This document shows positions 1 through 7,013 of a DNA stretch of 54,092 nt, piece by piece. This DNA is from a bacterium (GTDB lineage Bacteria > Actinomycetota > Acidimicrobiia > Acidimicrobiales > Bin134). Position numbers and translations under genes: made by a program. A model generated the notes under the pieces. The model was not told the DNA's origin. It was given only the letters and a program-made list of their open reading frames with translations, and did no database searches. The stretch covers positions 1 through 54,092 of the forward strand of contig JAPPMA010000049.1 of the NCBI GenBank assembly GCA_028819295.1, read 5' to 3'. Within the stretch, counting starts at the first letter, position 1. Each line of letters begins with the position of its first letter.

Positions 1-721
1 CGCAAACGCCACCGGTATGTGACGGTGATCGTCAACGCCGACACCGGCCGGACCCCGGCCATGGTCGAGCACCGCAGCACAGCCGCCCTGTCAGGGTTTT
101 TCGCCTCGCAGGGCCGCAAACGGCGCGAACAGGTCAAAATCGTCGTCGCCGACGGGTCGCCCGCCTACCGCTCCGCCATCGCAACCCACCTCGGCCACGC
201 CCGCCACGTGCTCGACCGGTTCCACGTCATCAGATGGTTCTCCGCCGGGCTCACCGCAGTGCGCCGAGACGTCCAGCGCCGCCAGCCCGGGGGGCCCCGA
301 ACCAGCGTTCGACCCGCAGGTGTTCAAAGCCCGCTTCGCCCTGCTCAAACGGGCCGACACGCTCACCGGCACAGACCGGGCCCGCCTCGACGCGATCTTC
401 GACGCACACCCGAGACTCGAAGCCGCCTGGCAGGCCCTCCAACAGCTCCGAGGCCTCTACGACGCCGACGACCACCAAGGCGCCCTGCAAGCCCCCAACC
501 GGTTCAGCGACCTCTACCAGACCGGCCAACTCCCAGAGTTCCACGACATCGCGAACACCCTCACCGAATGGTCCGACGAGATCCTCAACCGGCACCACAC
601 CGGCCGGCCCTCAAACGGGCGAACAGAAGGAACCAACAACCTCCTCCAAGTCCTGCGACGCACCGCCCACGGCTTCACCAACCCCCACAACTTCCAAGCC
701 CGCGGCCTGCTGATAACCTGA
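1..721 (+). pseudogene. ISL3-type IS transposase, 5'-truncated by the window edge and frameshifted
   Basis: The reading frame is open from base 1 (residues RKRHRYVTVIVNADTGR), so the gene starts outside the window. The first part (to about 290) shows the first two acidic DDE-type positions, in NADTGR and VVADGSPAYRSAI. Near a run of six G (289-294) the frame shifts by one, and the rest (GPEPAFDPQVFKARF onward) continues in another frame to a stop at 721. That part contains the final motif GRTEGTNNLLQVLRRTAHGF, with the catalytic Glu. The order and motifs fit ISL3-family transposases. The frameshift makes it inactive unless it is a sequencing error or programmed slippage at the G run. The 267 bases after it, up to the next gene, hold nothing else I can name. 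Confidence 0.85.
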
Positions 722-920
722 CCCCAACCGGTGCCAGCAACCCCCGAATCCCACAAAAACGCGCAGGGCCAAGTATGGGGCATCCTAGGGCCGATGCGAC
801 ACGTTTTTGTACTCCGTTCCTAGACAGCGCGTAGTTGCGGCAAACGACCGGTGGATGGCTGCCTACCCGCCCAGCCTCCAGTTGCCTGTGCAGTTCTTGG
901 TGGGGTTTGGTAAAGTTGAT

Positions 921-1013
921 GGACTGCTCCCCGCCTTCCCGGTTACGCCGGGAATGGCGGGGCATATTCGTCTTGGGAGGCATCTCGGTGACACGTGTCG
1001 CTGTGTTCATCGA
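921..1013 (+). repeat. 93-bp direct repeat, copy 1 (leader and first codons of the NYN gene)
   Basis: Nearly the same 93 bases recur at 3530-3622, with about six to seven mismatches. The repeat covers the leader, a hairpin, the Shine-Dalgarno sequence and the first codons of the NYN-domain gene. The matching ends inside the coding sequence, so the downstream copy is a duplicated gene start rather than an IS end. Confidence 0.9.
929..962 (+). promoter_or_regulatory. Stem-loop in the leader of the NYN gene
   Basis: Arms CCCCGCCTTCCCGG (929-942) and CCGGGAATGGCGGGG (948-962) pair around the loop TTACG with one bulged A. The stem ends 26 nt before the GTG start and 11 nt before the TGGGAGG Shine-Dalgarno. 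The hairpin is kept in the second copy at 3538-3571 with one arm mismatch. It could be an RNA control element or a terminator-like structure. Nothing in the sequence settles which. Confidence 0.6.
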
Positions 1014-1647
1014 CTGCGAGAACACCCGCTTTGGGGCTCGAGAGGTATTCGGTGACCCACAACGTGATCCCTACACATTTGGGCACGTCAAGCCGCTGAG
1101 GCTCGCGTTGTTGCTCAAGCAACTTGGTGAGAAGGTCGATCCCGCTCGGGAACTCACCGCGGTCTACGTATACCGGGGCAGGCCAGGCCCCAAGAGCGGC
1201 TCGCGGGCACAGGCCGGATCCGCGCGTCAGTTCGACGAGTGGGAGTCCCAACCGCTGGTGTCAGTCAGAAGCCGCCCGCTGCGTTACCAGCCGACGGCAT
1301 GGTCGCTGGGTAAGCCCACTGCGTGGCGGGCCGAGGAGAAGGGCATTGATGTCCTGACGGCGCTCGACATCGCGATAGGAGCCCGCGACGATAACTACGA
1401 CATCGCGGTGGTGATGTCTGCCGATTCTGACCTCGCTCCAGCGATAGAGGTTGCCTTCGATGCCGGCAAGCGGGTGGAGACGGCGATGTGGTGGAGTCCA
1501 GATCATCCACATCGGAGGATGAGGGTCCCCGTGACCGGACCCCGTTTTTGGTCTAGGTGTTGTGAGAGTGTTTTCGGGTTGTTTTGTGCCCGTTGGTCTG
1601 CGTATTCGGCTGGGGTGGGCATGCCGGGCGCGGAGTGTGGGCGGTAG
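988..1647 (+). CDS. NYN-domain (PIN-like) putative ribonuclease, C-terminus replaced by IS sequence
   Basis: The start is GTG 988, seven bases after TGGGAGG. The protein is a LabA/DUF88-like NYN domain, a predicted metal-dependent RNase of the PIN-like fold. Acidic motifs occur in order: FIDCEN near residue 8, EEKGIDVLTALDIA near 120, and MSADSDL near 150. From base 1531 (about residue 182) the reading frame runs into an inverted IS3-family 3' end, so the last ~38 residues are IS-derived rather than native. The catalytic core appears complete, so the truncated protein may still fold. An in-frame ORF extends upstream to 835, but the Shine-Dalgarno and the typical FIDxEN N-terminus favour 988. 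NYN proteins of this kind often occur in defence and toxin-rich regions, which matches the surroundings. Confidence 0.75.
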   Translation: MTRVAVFIDCENTRFGAREVFGDPQRDPYTFGHVKPLRLALLLKQLGEKVDPARELTAVYVYRGRPGPKSGSRAQAGSARQFDEWESQPLVSVRSRPLRYQPTAWSLGKPTAWRAEEKGIDVLTALDIAIGARDDNYDIAVVMSADSDLAPAIEVAFDAGKRVETAMWWSPDHPHRRMRVPVTGPRFWSRCCESVFGLFCARWSAYSAGVGMPGAECGR

Positions 1648-1650
1648 TTG
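1531..1650 (-). mobile_element. IS3-family transposase C-terminal remnant with its end, copy 1
   Basis: On the minus strand this stretch reads NYRPHSAPGMPTPAEYADQ, the signature end of IS3-family (rve) transposases. It continues to the terminal sequence beginning TGACCGGACCCCG. Only the last ~40 codons remain. The 85 bases at 1531-1615 are repeated in inverted orientation at 3372-3457. The insertion truncated the NYN gene. Confidence 0.8.
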
Positions 1651-1662
1651 AATCAAAATAAC

Positions 1663-1690
1663 TTGATATACAAAGAACTATAACTACATT
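1663..1690 (+). promoter_or_regulatory. Candidate promoter for the HicA-like module
   Basis: An AT-rich patch just outside the IS remnant contains TTGATA (1663-1668), 16 bases, then TACATT (1685-1690), a plausible -35/-10 pair. It points at the two-gene module that follows. Confidence 0.4.
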
Positions 1691-1741
1691 GGCTTGAGTG
1701 ACCGAAACTCGAGTCGTCAAGCAGCCCGGATTCCGACGACG

Positions 1742-1954
1742 ATGAGTAGAAGACCGAGGCACCCCAAAAAGGACTACGAGAGGGTCATCCGTCAAGCTGA
1801 GAGGGCCGGATGGACCGTCGTCAAGAAGCGCAGGCATTACTTTGCTGCGTGTCCAACCGGGGAATGCACGACTACCCTTTCCAGTACCCCATCATCACCG
1901 TTGGGCCTCACCAAGTTCCGCTCGATGCTTCGGAAATGCGAGCACGCCTCATAA
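1742..1954 (+). CDS. HicA-like small basic protein (putative toxin)
   Basis: This is a 70-residue basic protein from ATG 1742. Its features include HPKKDYERVIRQAERAGWTV, then a His-Tyr and cysteine segment, then SSTPSSPLGLTKFRSMLRKC. The pattern of a helix, GW, a strand, a Cys pair, S-TP and R-LRR-C resembles a widespread group of small HicA-like proteins that sit beside a ~125-residue partner. The frame could also open at TTG 1694, only 3 nt from a TACATT box. The downstream gene begins 19 bases later with a good Shine-Dalgarno, so the two probably form one operon. Toxin function is an inference. Confidence 0.6.
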   Translation: MSRRPRHPKKDYERVIRQAERAGWTVVKKRRHYFAACPTGECTTTLSSTPSSPLGLTKFRSMLRKCEHAS

Positions 1955-1973
1955 GGTACGAAAGGAGCGACCG

Positions 1974-2378
1974 TTGCCGAACCCAGTTTTGGAAGTGACA
2001 ATGACCGGGGAACCTGTCTGTCGCAGCGTTGACGGCACGCGCTTGCTCACCGCAGAAGAGTTCGGGGCACTGCTGGAGAGGGTCGCAGACTGCGTTCACG
2101 ACGAGGTAGACGATGCCTGCGTCTCCGGTCGGGCCGACACCGGGAAGGTCGAAGTGTGGTTCTTGGTGTTGGACGCCCAGACGTTCCACAGCGGGCTCCG
2201 GCAGGCGGCGGAGATCATCGAGAAGATCACCCAGGCTGCTGAGCAAGAGACAATTCGGGCGACAAGTGCGCCCGATCCCGCGGCGAAAGGCACACCAAGC
2301 CCAGCCGGGTTTGTGATGCTCAGCCAAATGCGCCAGCAGTGCAAAGAACTCGTCGGCACGCTGCCAGTATCGGCATAG
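1974..2378 (+). CDS. Putative partner (antitoxin-like) of the HicA-like protein
   Basis: The probable start is TTG 1974, six bases after AAAGGAG; ATG 2001 is an alternative. The product is 134 residues and mostly acidic. The segment EVWFLVLDAQTFHSGLRQAAEIIEKI suggests a strand followed by a long helix, and DDACVSGRADTGKVEVWF resembles the DDA-V-x-GRxG strand motif seen in known partners of this small-protein group. I do not recognise a named Pfam family. It is placed directly behind the HicA-like gene, co-directional, between two IS remnants. Confidence 0.5.
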   Translation: MPNPVLEVTMTGEPVCRSVDGTRLLTAEEFGALLERVADCVHDEVDDACVSGRADTGKVEVWFLVLDAQTFHSGLRQAAEIIEKITQAAEQETIRATSAPDPAAKGTPSPAGFVMLSQMRQQCKELVGTLPVSA

Positions 2379-2523
2379 GAGGCTCGCCTGACGCGCAAGA
2401 GCCCGGTCGCTCACCGTCCGGAGAGGTACCGGGCCCCACTTCCTCGGGCTACTGCCCTCGGCACCCTTGATTCTAGGGGTGTCGTTACCTCATGGCCACC
2501 TGAGGTTCCCCCGCCAGTGCTGG

Positions 2524-2694
2524 CTACGACTTCCGGTACATCTCTCCAATGTGGTCGACCTGCCCATCGGTCAGGTGAAAGGCAGGCTCAGTGCGCCGCA
2601 GCGCGTGCTCGATAGCATCCCGCCGATCCTCAGGCTTGATGGGACGTGACACAGTGCTGCGCTCACCTTGCGTCTTCTCTTTCTTCGATTCCAT
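2524..2694 (-). CDS. 56-residue hypothetical protein with a strong ribosome site
   Basis: This gene is too short for routine ORF lists. It starts at ATG 2694, preceded by AACAGGAGGCACCCA (AGGAGG, six-base spacing). The product begins MESKKEKTQGERS and ends GQVDHIGEMYRKS. It is highly charged, with no membrane segment. It lies 52 bases downstream of the GAF-domain gene on the same strand and is probably co-transcribed with it. The family is not recognised. The good Shine-Dalgarno and the placement support a real gene. Confidence 0.6.
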   Translation of the reverse strand: MESKKEKTQGERSTVSRPIKPEDRRDAIEHALRRTEPAFHLTDGQVDHIGEMYRKS

Positions 2695-2746
2695 TGGGTG
2701 CCTCCTGTTTGTTCATAAACTGCTTCGTTCACGATCTTGATTCCAA

Positions 2747-3394
2747 TCACGGGCGTGGCCCTATCTTCGATTCCTCGCTGTCGCTGTGCCAGCCCAGCAG
2801 ATCGACCACCACGCGAGCGAGTGCATCAGCAGCAGCCTGGTGGGTCCTGCCCCAATCGTCAGCAGTAAGAATGCTGCTTTCGGTGTCGTGCGACGCTGAT
2901 AGAACACCGATGACGACATCTTGAGCATTCATAACCGGCATTGCCGCGACCTCGGTGAGCTGCGCATATCGCCTTTGGCGATCCTCGTCGAGGTTGTAGG
3001 TGCCGTCATGAGTGGCCGTACCTGTAGCGAGTTGGAACTCGCCCGTATCATATGCCATGCCTGTGACGCCTTCTCGGAGTCTCCATCCTCGCTGGTCCAC
3101 GTCAGGCTGGTTGGGACGCAGCACAGCGAAGAGTCTTTCTTGCCGATTGTCCCACATGAAGAATCGTAGCTGGCATACCTCGAAGCTGGGGTCGGCCTTC
3201 TGGGCATCGGCGAAAATCGCCTGAACTGCCAGTGTCGCCGCGAAGTAGCGGGTCGCATCAAGCGACTCTTGCATCTTGATGCTTAGTCGGTTCTGGCTCT
3301 GCTCCTCTGAGATTTCTTTGGAGAGGCGAGCCCTTTGCAATTCCGGGTCTTCAAAGACTGCTGATGCCTTTCCCCAGCCGAATACGCAGACCAA
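2747..3394 (-). pseudogene. GAF-domain protein, 5' end cut by an IS3 remnant
   Basis: The translated region has a coiled start (QRARLSKEISEEQSQNRLSIKMQESLDATRYFAATLAVQAIF) followed by a GAF-type sensory domain: QLRFFMWD near residue 75, REGVTGMAYDTGE near 107, AMPVMNAQDVVIGVLSASHD near 150. The frame enters the inverted IS3 remnant at 3372, and the only upstream start is a TTG inside that remnant (3394). The native N-terminus is therefore missing, and any present product would start internally or from IS sequence. GAF domains sense small ligands. Here the ligand is unknown. The 56-residue gene downstream may be its partner. Confidence 0.65.
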
Positions 3395-3457
3395 TGGGCA
3401 GAAAACAACCCGAAAACACTCTCATAACACCTGGACCAAAAAACGGGGTCCGGTCAC
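3372..3457 (+). mobile_element. IS3-family transposase 3' end remnant, copy 2 (inverted relative to copy 1)
   Basis: These 86 bases match the reverse complement of 1531-1615 with only a few changes and one extra A in an A run. They again encode the PAEYADQ end of an IS3 transposase and finish with the terminal ...GGGGTCCGGTCA. Together the two remnants bracket 1616-3371 as inverted repeats. Confidence 0.85.
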
Positions 3458-3529
3458 CTCTTTGTGGGCCTGTCTTACCCCGCCTAGACGCGCCTTCGAA
3501 GTTTCGGAGAGCGCACCGGAGCGGATAAG

Positions 3530-3622
3530 GGACTGCTCCCCGCCTTCCCGGTTACGCCAGGAATGGCGGGGCATGTTCGTCTTGGGAGGCATCTCTATGA
3601 CACATGTCGCTGTGTGCATCGA
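3530..3622 (+). repeat. 93-bp direct repeat, copy 2
   Basis: This is the second copy of the NYN leader and start, at an offset of exactly 2609 bases from copy 1. It keeps the stem-loop (3538-3571) and the TGGGAGG Shine-Dalgarno. The start codon is ATG here instead of GTG. Confidence 0.9.
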
Positions 3623-3689
3623 AGAAACAGAGCTGGTCATGGGAAGAGCCGTGTACGGAGTGTCTTGCGCTAGAACCGGCTATCGGTAG
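3597..3689 (+). pseudogene. Fragment of a second NYN gene (N-terminal codons only)
   Basis: ATG 3597 opens MTHVAVCIEE, matching MTRVAVFIDC of the upstream NYN gene. The similarity stops after about nine codons and the frame closes at 3689. The first catalytic Asp of FIDCEN is Glu here. The translation signals are intact, so a 30-residue peptide could be made, but it would not be an NYN enzyme. Confidence 0.65.
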
Positions 3690-3706
3690 CCAGTCAAACA
3701 CATAAG

Positions 3707-4195
3707 CTACGCTGCTGGTTGATCGTCTGGTGGCCTCTTGGGCCTCCTAATGCGGGTGATAGTGAAGCCAACCAACAATACGTCGCTGAGAGTCGCCACC
3801 CCACCGTAGACTGGCTTTCCTGTTTCAAAGAGGAACCAGGCCATGGCGAGGACCGCCAGTACAGCTGCCAAGACCAGCGTTATGAGCAGAACCGCCGCCA
3901 GACGGTTTCCCCTGTGCTCAAGTTCAAGGTGCCGCATGACGAATGCATGGCGCTCTTCCCTCGCCTTTGCCACTTCTCCTCGCATCCACTCGGCAGTTCC
4001 TGGAACTTGCCGTTCATATGCTGCGTACATTTCAGGTGGTGGAAGTGGCCCACTGAAGGAAGACATGGACGCTTGAAGCGACTGGGCAACAAGTTGCCCA
4101 TCTTCCAATTGCTCTGGGACATCGGTTGCATCCCCGGGGACTAGTTCGCCATCGCCCAATTCTGGTGGGGCGTTCGGTGTCTCATCATCGCTCAC
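3707..4195 (-). CDS. DUF2335 membrane protein
   Basis: The start is GTG 4195, which overlaps the stop of the upstream gene by four bases (GTGA). The 162-residue product carries the DUF2335 hallmark SGPLPPPEMYAAYERQVPGTAEWM near residue 50, then a charged helix (REERHAFVMRHLELEHRGNR) and two C-terminal hydrophobic segments (about residues 100-145) separated by a short turn. DUF2335 proteins are predicted inner-membrane proteins of unknown function, often found in phage, plasmid or defence-like surroundings. It is the last gene of a three-gene overlapping set on the minus strand. Confidence 0.8.
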   Translation of the reverse strand: MSDDETPNAPPELGDGELVPGDATDVPEQLEDGQLVAQSLQASMSSFSGPLPPPEMYAAYERQVPGTAEWMRGEVAKAREERHAFVMRHLELEHRGNRLAAVLLITLVLAAVLAVLAMAWFLFETGKPVYGGVATLSDVLLVGFTITRIRRPKRPPDDQPAA

Positions 4196-4683
4196 GGCTG
4201 CTTGGTTGGAGCGGTGGGAGCTAGTTTGGCGAGAACCATTACGAATATCGATTGGAAGCGCAGTCCATCGGAGTTGAGGCCCTTGAAGATTCCTGTCCAA
4301 TAGTGGCTGTCCACCCTTGAGTCGCCCCTTGGGATTGTTGCGTCACTTCTCAGATAGCGGAGCGCGCCAGTCAAGGCATCCTTCGTAGCTGGCATGCTCT
4401 CTGCGTTCATGAAGAGGTGGCTGTACAATGCATTGCACTCATCGGCGAAGAGCAGATAGCTGCTCATTGGGTCACCGGCATCTGTGTGCTCTCCGGCGAT
4501 GCCCTCCGGTGCAATGGTGTCTGGATAGCTTGGGGTGTGCGACAGGGCCGCAAGGCTCATGAGTCCCTTCTCCATCATCGTGCTTGCACGTACATGCTGC
4601 TTCCAGCCTAGCCCCGTCAGCAGGCCAGTAGGCAAAAGCAATACTTCTGGAGATCGTGCTGGGCTGCCAAATCGGTGCTTCAA
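4192..4683 (-). CDS. Hypothetical protein between DUF3883 and DUF2335 genes
   Basis: The frame opens at TTG 4683, overlapping the stop of the upstream gene by four bases, and gives up to 163 residues. The first ~35 residues look unlike a protein N-terminus, and an internal start (for example MMEKGLMSLAALS) is possible. The C-terminal half (LLFADECNALYSHLFMNAESMPATKDAL... then HYWTGIFKGLNSDGLRFQSIFVMVLAKL) looks like a folded alpha-helical protein. I do not recognise a family. The tight overlap with the DUF2335 gene suggests translational coupling and a shared role. Confidence 0.5.
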   Translation of the reverse strand: MKHRFGSPARSPEVLLLPTGLLTGLGWKQHVRASTMMEKGLMSLAALSHTPSYPDTIAPEGIAGEHTDAGDPMSSYLLFADECNALYSHLFMNAESMPATKDALTGALRYLRSDATIPRGDSRVDSHYWTGIFKGLNSDGLRFQSIFVMVLAKLAPTAPTKQP

Positions 4684-5153
4684 CTCGGCGCTTCGCCCAG
4701 CTCCCAGTAGGTCTTCCAGTCGAGGGTGCGCTTGTGCTCGGCTTGGCTGGGTTCAGGTTCTCGGTTGGTGAAGGGGTCGTAGAGGTAGCGGACTTGGGTG
4801 GTGTCGTCGTCGGCGACTTCGACTAGGGCGAGGATGTGGCGGTCGGCTTTGTTGAGGGCGCAGATGATCTCGGAGCGGGTGATGGAGAAGTCGCGTGCTC
4901 CGGCGACGCGGCCCTTGACTTCGATGGTGAGGATACGGCCGTGGTGGTTTCGGCTGTCGATGTCGAAGCCCTTGTTGTTGTGGGGCATCTTGACGGGATC
5001 TCGGCCCAGGGATCGCTGTAGAGCTGTTGTCGTAGTGATAGCTATTCGCCAGCCCCTCGCGGCAGCCGATAGGAGTTGAGTGAGTCTTCGGTCATCGGGC
5101 GATGTTAGATGAGGTACTCCGCACGTTTGCTGAGACCGGAAGATGGCGAACAT
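4680..5153 (-). pseudogene. DUF3883 C-terminal domain fragment
   Basis: The recognisable part, NNKGFDIDSRNHHGRILTIEVKGR followed by ITRSEIICALNKADRHILALVEV, is a DUF3883 (NO VEIN C-terminal) domain. This restriction-endonuclease-like fold carries an E-V-K motif. Such domains normally form the C-terminus of large helicase or restriction-type proteins. Here only ~100 matching residues remain, behind an N-terminus (MFAIFRSQQTCGV...) that fits no domain. I read it as a 3' scrap of a defence helicase, though a stand-alone small protein cannot be excluded. Confidence 0.65.
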
Positions 5154-5224
5154 TGTGCTGGTTCATGGGGGCGTGGTTTTGAAAGTAGTATGCAATCTGC
5201 TGGCAATGCTGTCATAATGCTTGT

Positions 5225-5461
5225 ATGGCAGTGCAGATCACCATTCGGGGAGTTCCGGAGGACGTCCGGGATACGTTGGCGGCTCGGGCTGCGCTGAAGC
5301 GTCAGTCGATGCAGGAGTACTTGCGGGGCGAGCTGATGCGGCTGGCAGCAAGGCCCACTCTGGATTCATGGCTTGACGAGGTTCGCCGCCGCAAGGACGC
5401 CGCTGGTACCAGCATTGCGTCCTCGGCAATCCTTGATGCTCGAGATGCAGACCGCCGGTGA
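5225..5461 (+). CDS. vapB: VapB/FitA-type antitoxin
   Basis: The product is 78 residues. The N-terminus MAVQITIRGVPEDVRDTLAARAALKRQSMQEYLRGEL is a ribbon-helix-helix DNA-binding domain of the FitA/VapB type, and the C-terminal tail (TLDSWLDEVRRRKDA) would wrap the toxin. A CATAAT box sits six bases before the ATG, so the mRNA may be leaderless. The stop overlaps the toxin start by four bases (GTGA), the usual coupled TA arrangement. By family rule the antitoxin binds its own promoter, alone and with toxin. Confidence 0.85.
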   Translation: MAVQITIRGVPEDVRDTLAARAALKRQSMQEYLRGELMRLAARPTLDSWLDEVRRRKDAAGTSIASSAILDARDADRR

Positions 5462-5913
5462 GCGCGGTCATCGATGCGTCGGTGCTGGTGGCGGCATTGG
5501 TCGATTCCGACCAAGACGGTCAGTGGGCTGAAGCGGCCATCGCACAAGGACAATTGGCCGCGCCAGAAGTGGCAATGGCTGAAGCGACCAACATCTTGCG
5601 CCGCATGGAGCAGTCCGGCCAAGTCTCAAGGGTGGTGGCCACCGCGTCGTTTCGCGATCTGTTGCGCCTTGATGTCGAGCTCTACCCGTTCGCTCCGCTA
5701 GCTGAGCGAATCTGGGAGCTCCGCCCCAATGTGACCTGCTACGACGCTTGGTACGTGGCATTAGCGGAGGCGCTCAACAATCCACTGTTCACACTCGACC
5801 GTAGGCTGAGCAAGGCCAGTGGGGTCCAATGCGAGATGGTTGTCCCGCCGGTTTCCCACGGCGGTGGAGGTTGTGGAAGGCGCCCATATCGATGCGGCCA
5901 TTGCCTGCGTTGA
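5458..5913 (+). CDS. vapC: VapC PIN-domain toxin with a foreign C-terminal tail
   Basis: GTG 5458 overlaps the antitoxin stop. The PIN-domain acidic residues are visible: VIDASVLVAAL (Asp 6), PEVAMAEATNIL (Glu), CYDAWYVALAE and TLDRRLSKA. PIN toxins cut RNA, usually tRNA or rRNA. The native end should fall near CEMVVPP (about residue 130). The frame then reads ~20 extra residues (VSHGGGGCGRRPYRCGHCLR) from a sugar-oxidoreductase scrap in another frame. The original stop has therefore been lost at the junction near 5846. The catalytic core appears complete. Confidence 0.8.
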   Translation: MSAVIDASVLVAALVDSDQDGQWAEAAIAQGQLAAPEVAMAEATNILRRMEQSGQVSRVVATASFRDLLRLDVELYPFAPLAERIWELRPNVTCYDAWYVALAEALNNPLFTLDRRLSKASGVQCEMVVPPVSHGGGGCGRRPYRCGHCLR

Positions 5914-5995
5914 TGCCGGGGTGGCCGTGTTGGTGGAGAAGCCGCTCGCGCCCAACCTGGAAGGTGCTACTAGGATTGTGGACGCCGCTCGGGAC
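5846..5995 (+). pseudogene. Fragment of a Gfo/Idh/MocA-family oxidoreductase
   Basis: In the frame that continues into the adenosine kinase, these codons read AHIDAAIACVDAGVAVLVEKPLA and LEGATRIVDAARDVG. This is the conserved EKPLA segment that ends the Rossmann half of Gfo/Idh/MocA NAD(P)-dependent dehydrogenases. About 50 residues survive. The upstream part is replaced by the VapBC module and the downstream part by the kinase gene. There is no stop codon before the kinase, so initiation upstream (for example at 5819) would give a fusion protein. Confidence 0.7.
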
Positions 5996-6979
5996 GTGGG
6001 CGAGTTGGCCGTAGTCGGGATCGGCAACGCCATTGTCGATGTGATCAGCACTGAGGAGCACGACTTCATCGCCGCCCACGGCCTGGTCAAAGGAGCGATG
6101 ACGCTGATCGATGCTGACCGCGCTGAACAGCTCTACGGCGCAATGGCCCCCGCCATCGAGACGTCGGGGGGCTCGGCGGCCAACACGGTGGCCGGGGTGG
6201 CCTCGTTCGGCGGGCAGGTGGGCTACATCGGCAAAGTGCGCGACGACCAGCTCGGCGAGGTGTTCGCACACGACATCCGGGCGCTGGGGGTGCGCTTCGA
6301 GGTGGCGCCGGCCACCGCCGGGCCGCCCACCGCCCGGTGCCTCATCATCGTGACCCCCGACGCGGCCCGCACCATGAACACCTATCTGGGGGCCAGCACC
6401 GAGTTGCATCCCGACGACATCGACCCAAACCTGGTGGGGGCAGCCCAGGTGCTGTACTGCGAGGGCTACATCTGGGATGTGGAAATCACCAAAGAGGCCA
6501 TCCGCAAAGCCATCTCCATCTGCTCTGCCGCGGGGGGAACCATCTCGTTCACGTTGTCGGACAGCTTCTGCGTGGAGCGCCACCATCAGGAATGGCTCGA
6601 CTTGGTGGACGGTCCCATCGACCTGCTGTTCGGCAACGAGCACGAGATCTGCACCCTGTATGAGACCGGCGGCGACTTCGAGGCTGCGGTGGCCGCGGTG
6701 CAGGGACGGTGCGCGGTGGCGGCCCTGACCCGGGGCGCAGAAGGCTCGGTATTGGTCACCCCCGACGAGATCATCGAAGTGCCTGCTGCGCCCACGCCCA
6801 AGGTGGTGGACACCACCGGGGCGGGGGATCTGTACGCGTCGGGCTTCCTCTACGGCTGGACCCAGGGGATGGACCTGGCCCAGTGCGGATGGCTGGGCGC
6901 CCTGGCCGCCACCGAGACCATCAGCCAGTTCGGCGCGCGGCCTTCGGGGCCGCTAGCCCACTTGGCGAAGCAGCAGTGA
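5996..6979 (+). CDS. Adenosine kinase-like PfkB-family kinase
   Basis: The product is 327 residues from GTG 5996, giving VGELAVVGIGNAIVDVIS, the natural start of this subfamily. It contains the PfkB signatures: the N-terminal GGSAANTVAGVASFGG (substrate lid and glycine-rich region, about residues 55-70) and the C-terminal VVDTTGAGDLYASGFL with the catalytic Asp of DTTGAGD. The sequence pattern (TMNTYLGA, FTLSDSFCVERH, LFGNEHEI) matches bacterial adenosine kinases, which make AMP from adenosine and ATP. A ribokinase-like role is the main alternative. The next two genes (purine nucleoside phosphorylase and phosphosugar mutase) follow on the same strand and support a nucleoside-salvage role. The frame is open upstream into the oxidoreductase fragment. 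Confidence 0.8.
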   Translation: MGELAVVGIGNAIVDVISTEEHDFIAAHGLVKGAMTLIDADRAEQLYGAMAPAIETSGGSAANTVAGVASFGGQVGYIGKVRDDQLGEVFAHDIRALGVRFEVAPATAGPPTARCLIIVTPDAARTMNTYLGASTELHPDDIDPNLVGAAQVLYCEGYIWDVEITKEAIRKAISICSAAGGTISFTLSDSFCVERHHQEWLDLVDGPIDLLFGNEHEICTLYETGGDFEAAVAAVQGRCAVAALTRGAEGSVLVTPDEIIEVPAAPTPKVVDTTGAGDLYASGFLYGWTQGMDLAQCGWLGALAATETISQFGARPSGPLAHLAKQQ

Positions 6980-7001
6980 AGGAAGTGTCACCGGCGCCAC
7001 C

Positions 7002-7013
7002 TACCATCGGGAC
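7002..7013 (+). promoter_or_regulatory. -10-like box of a probable leaderless promoter (punA)
   Basis: TACCAT (7002-7007) followed by six bases and ATG 7014. There is no Shine-Dalgarno in between. Confidence 0.5.
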
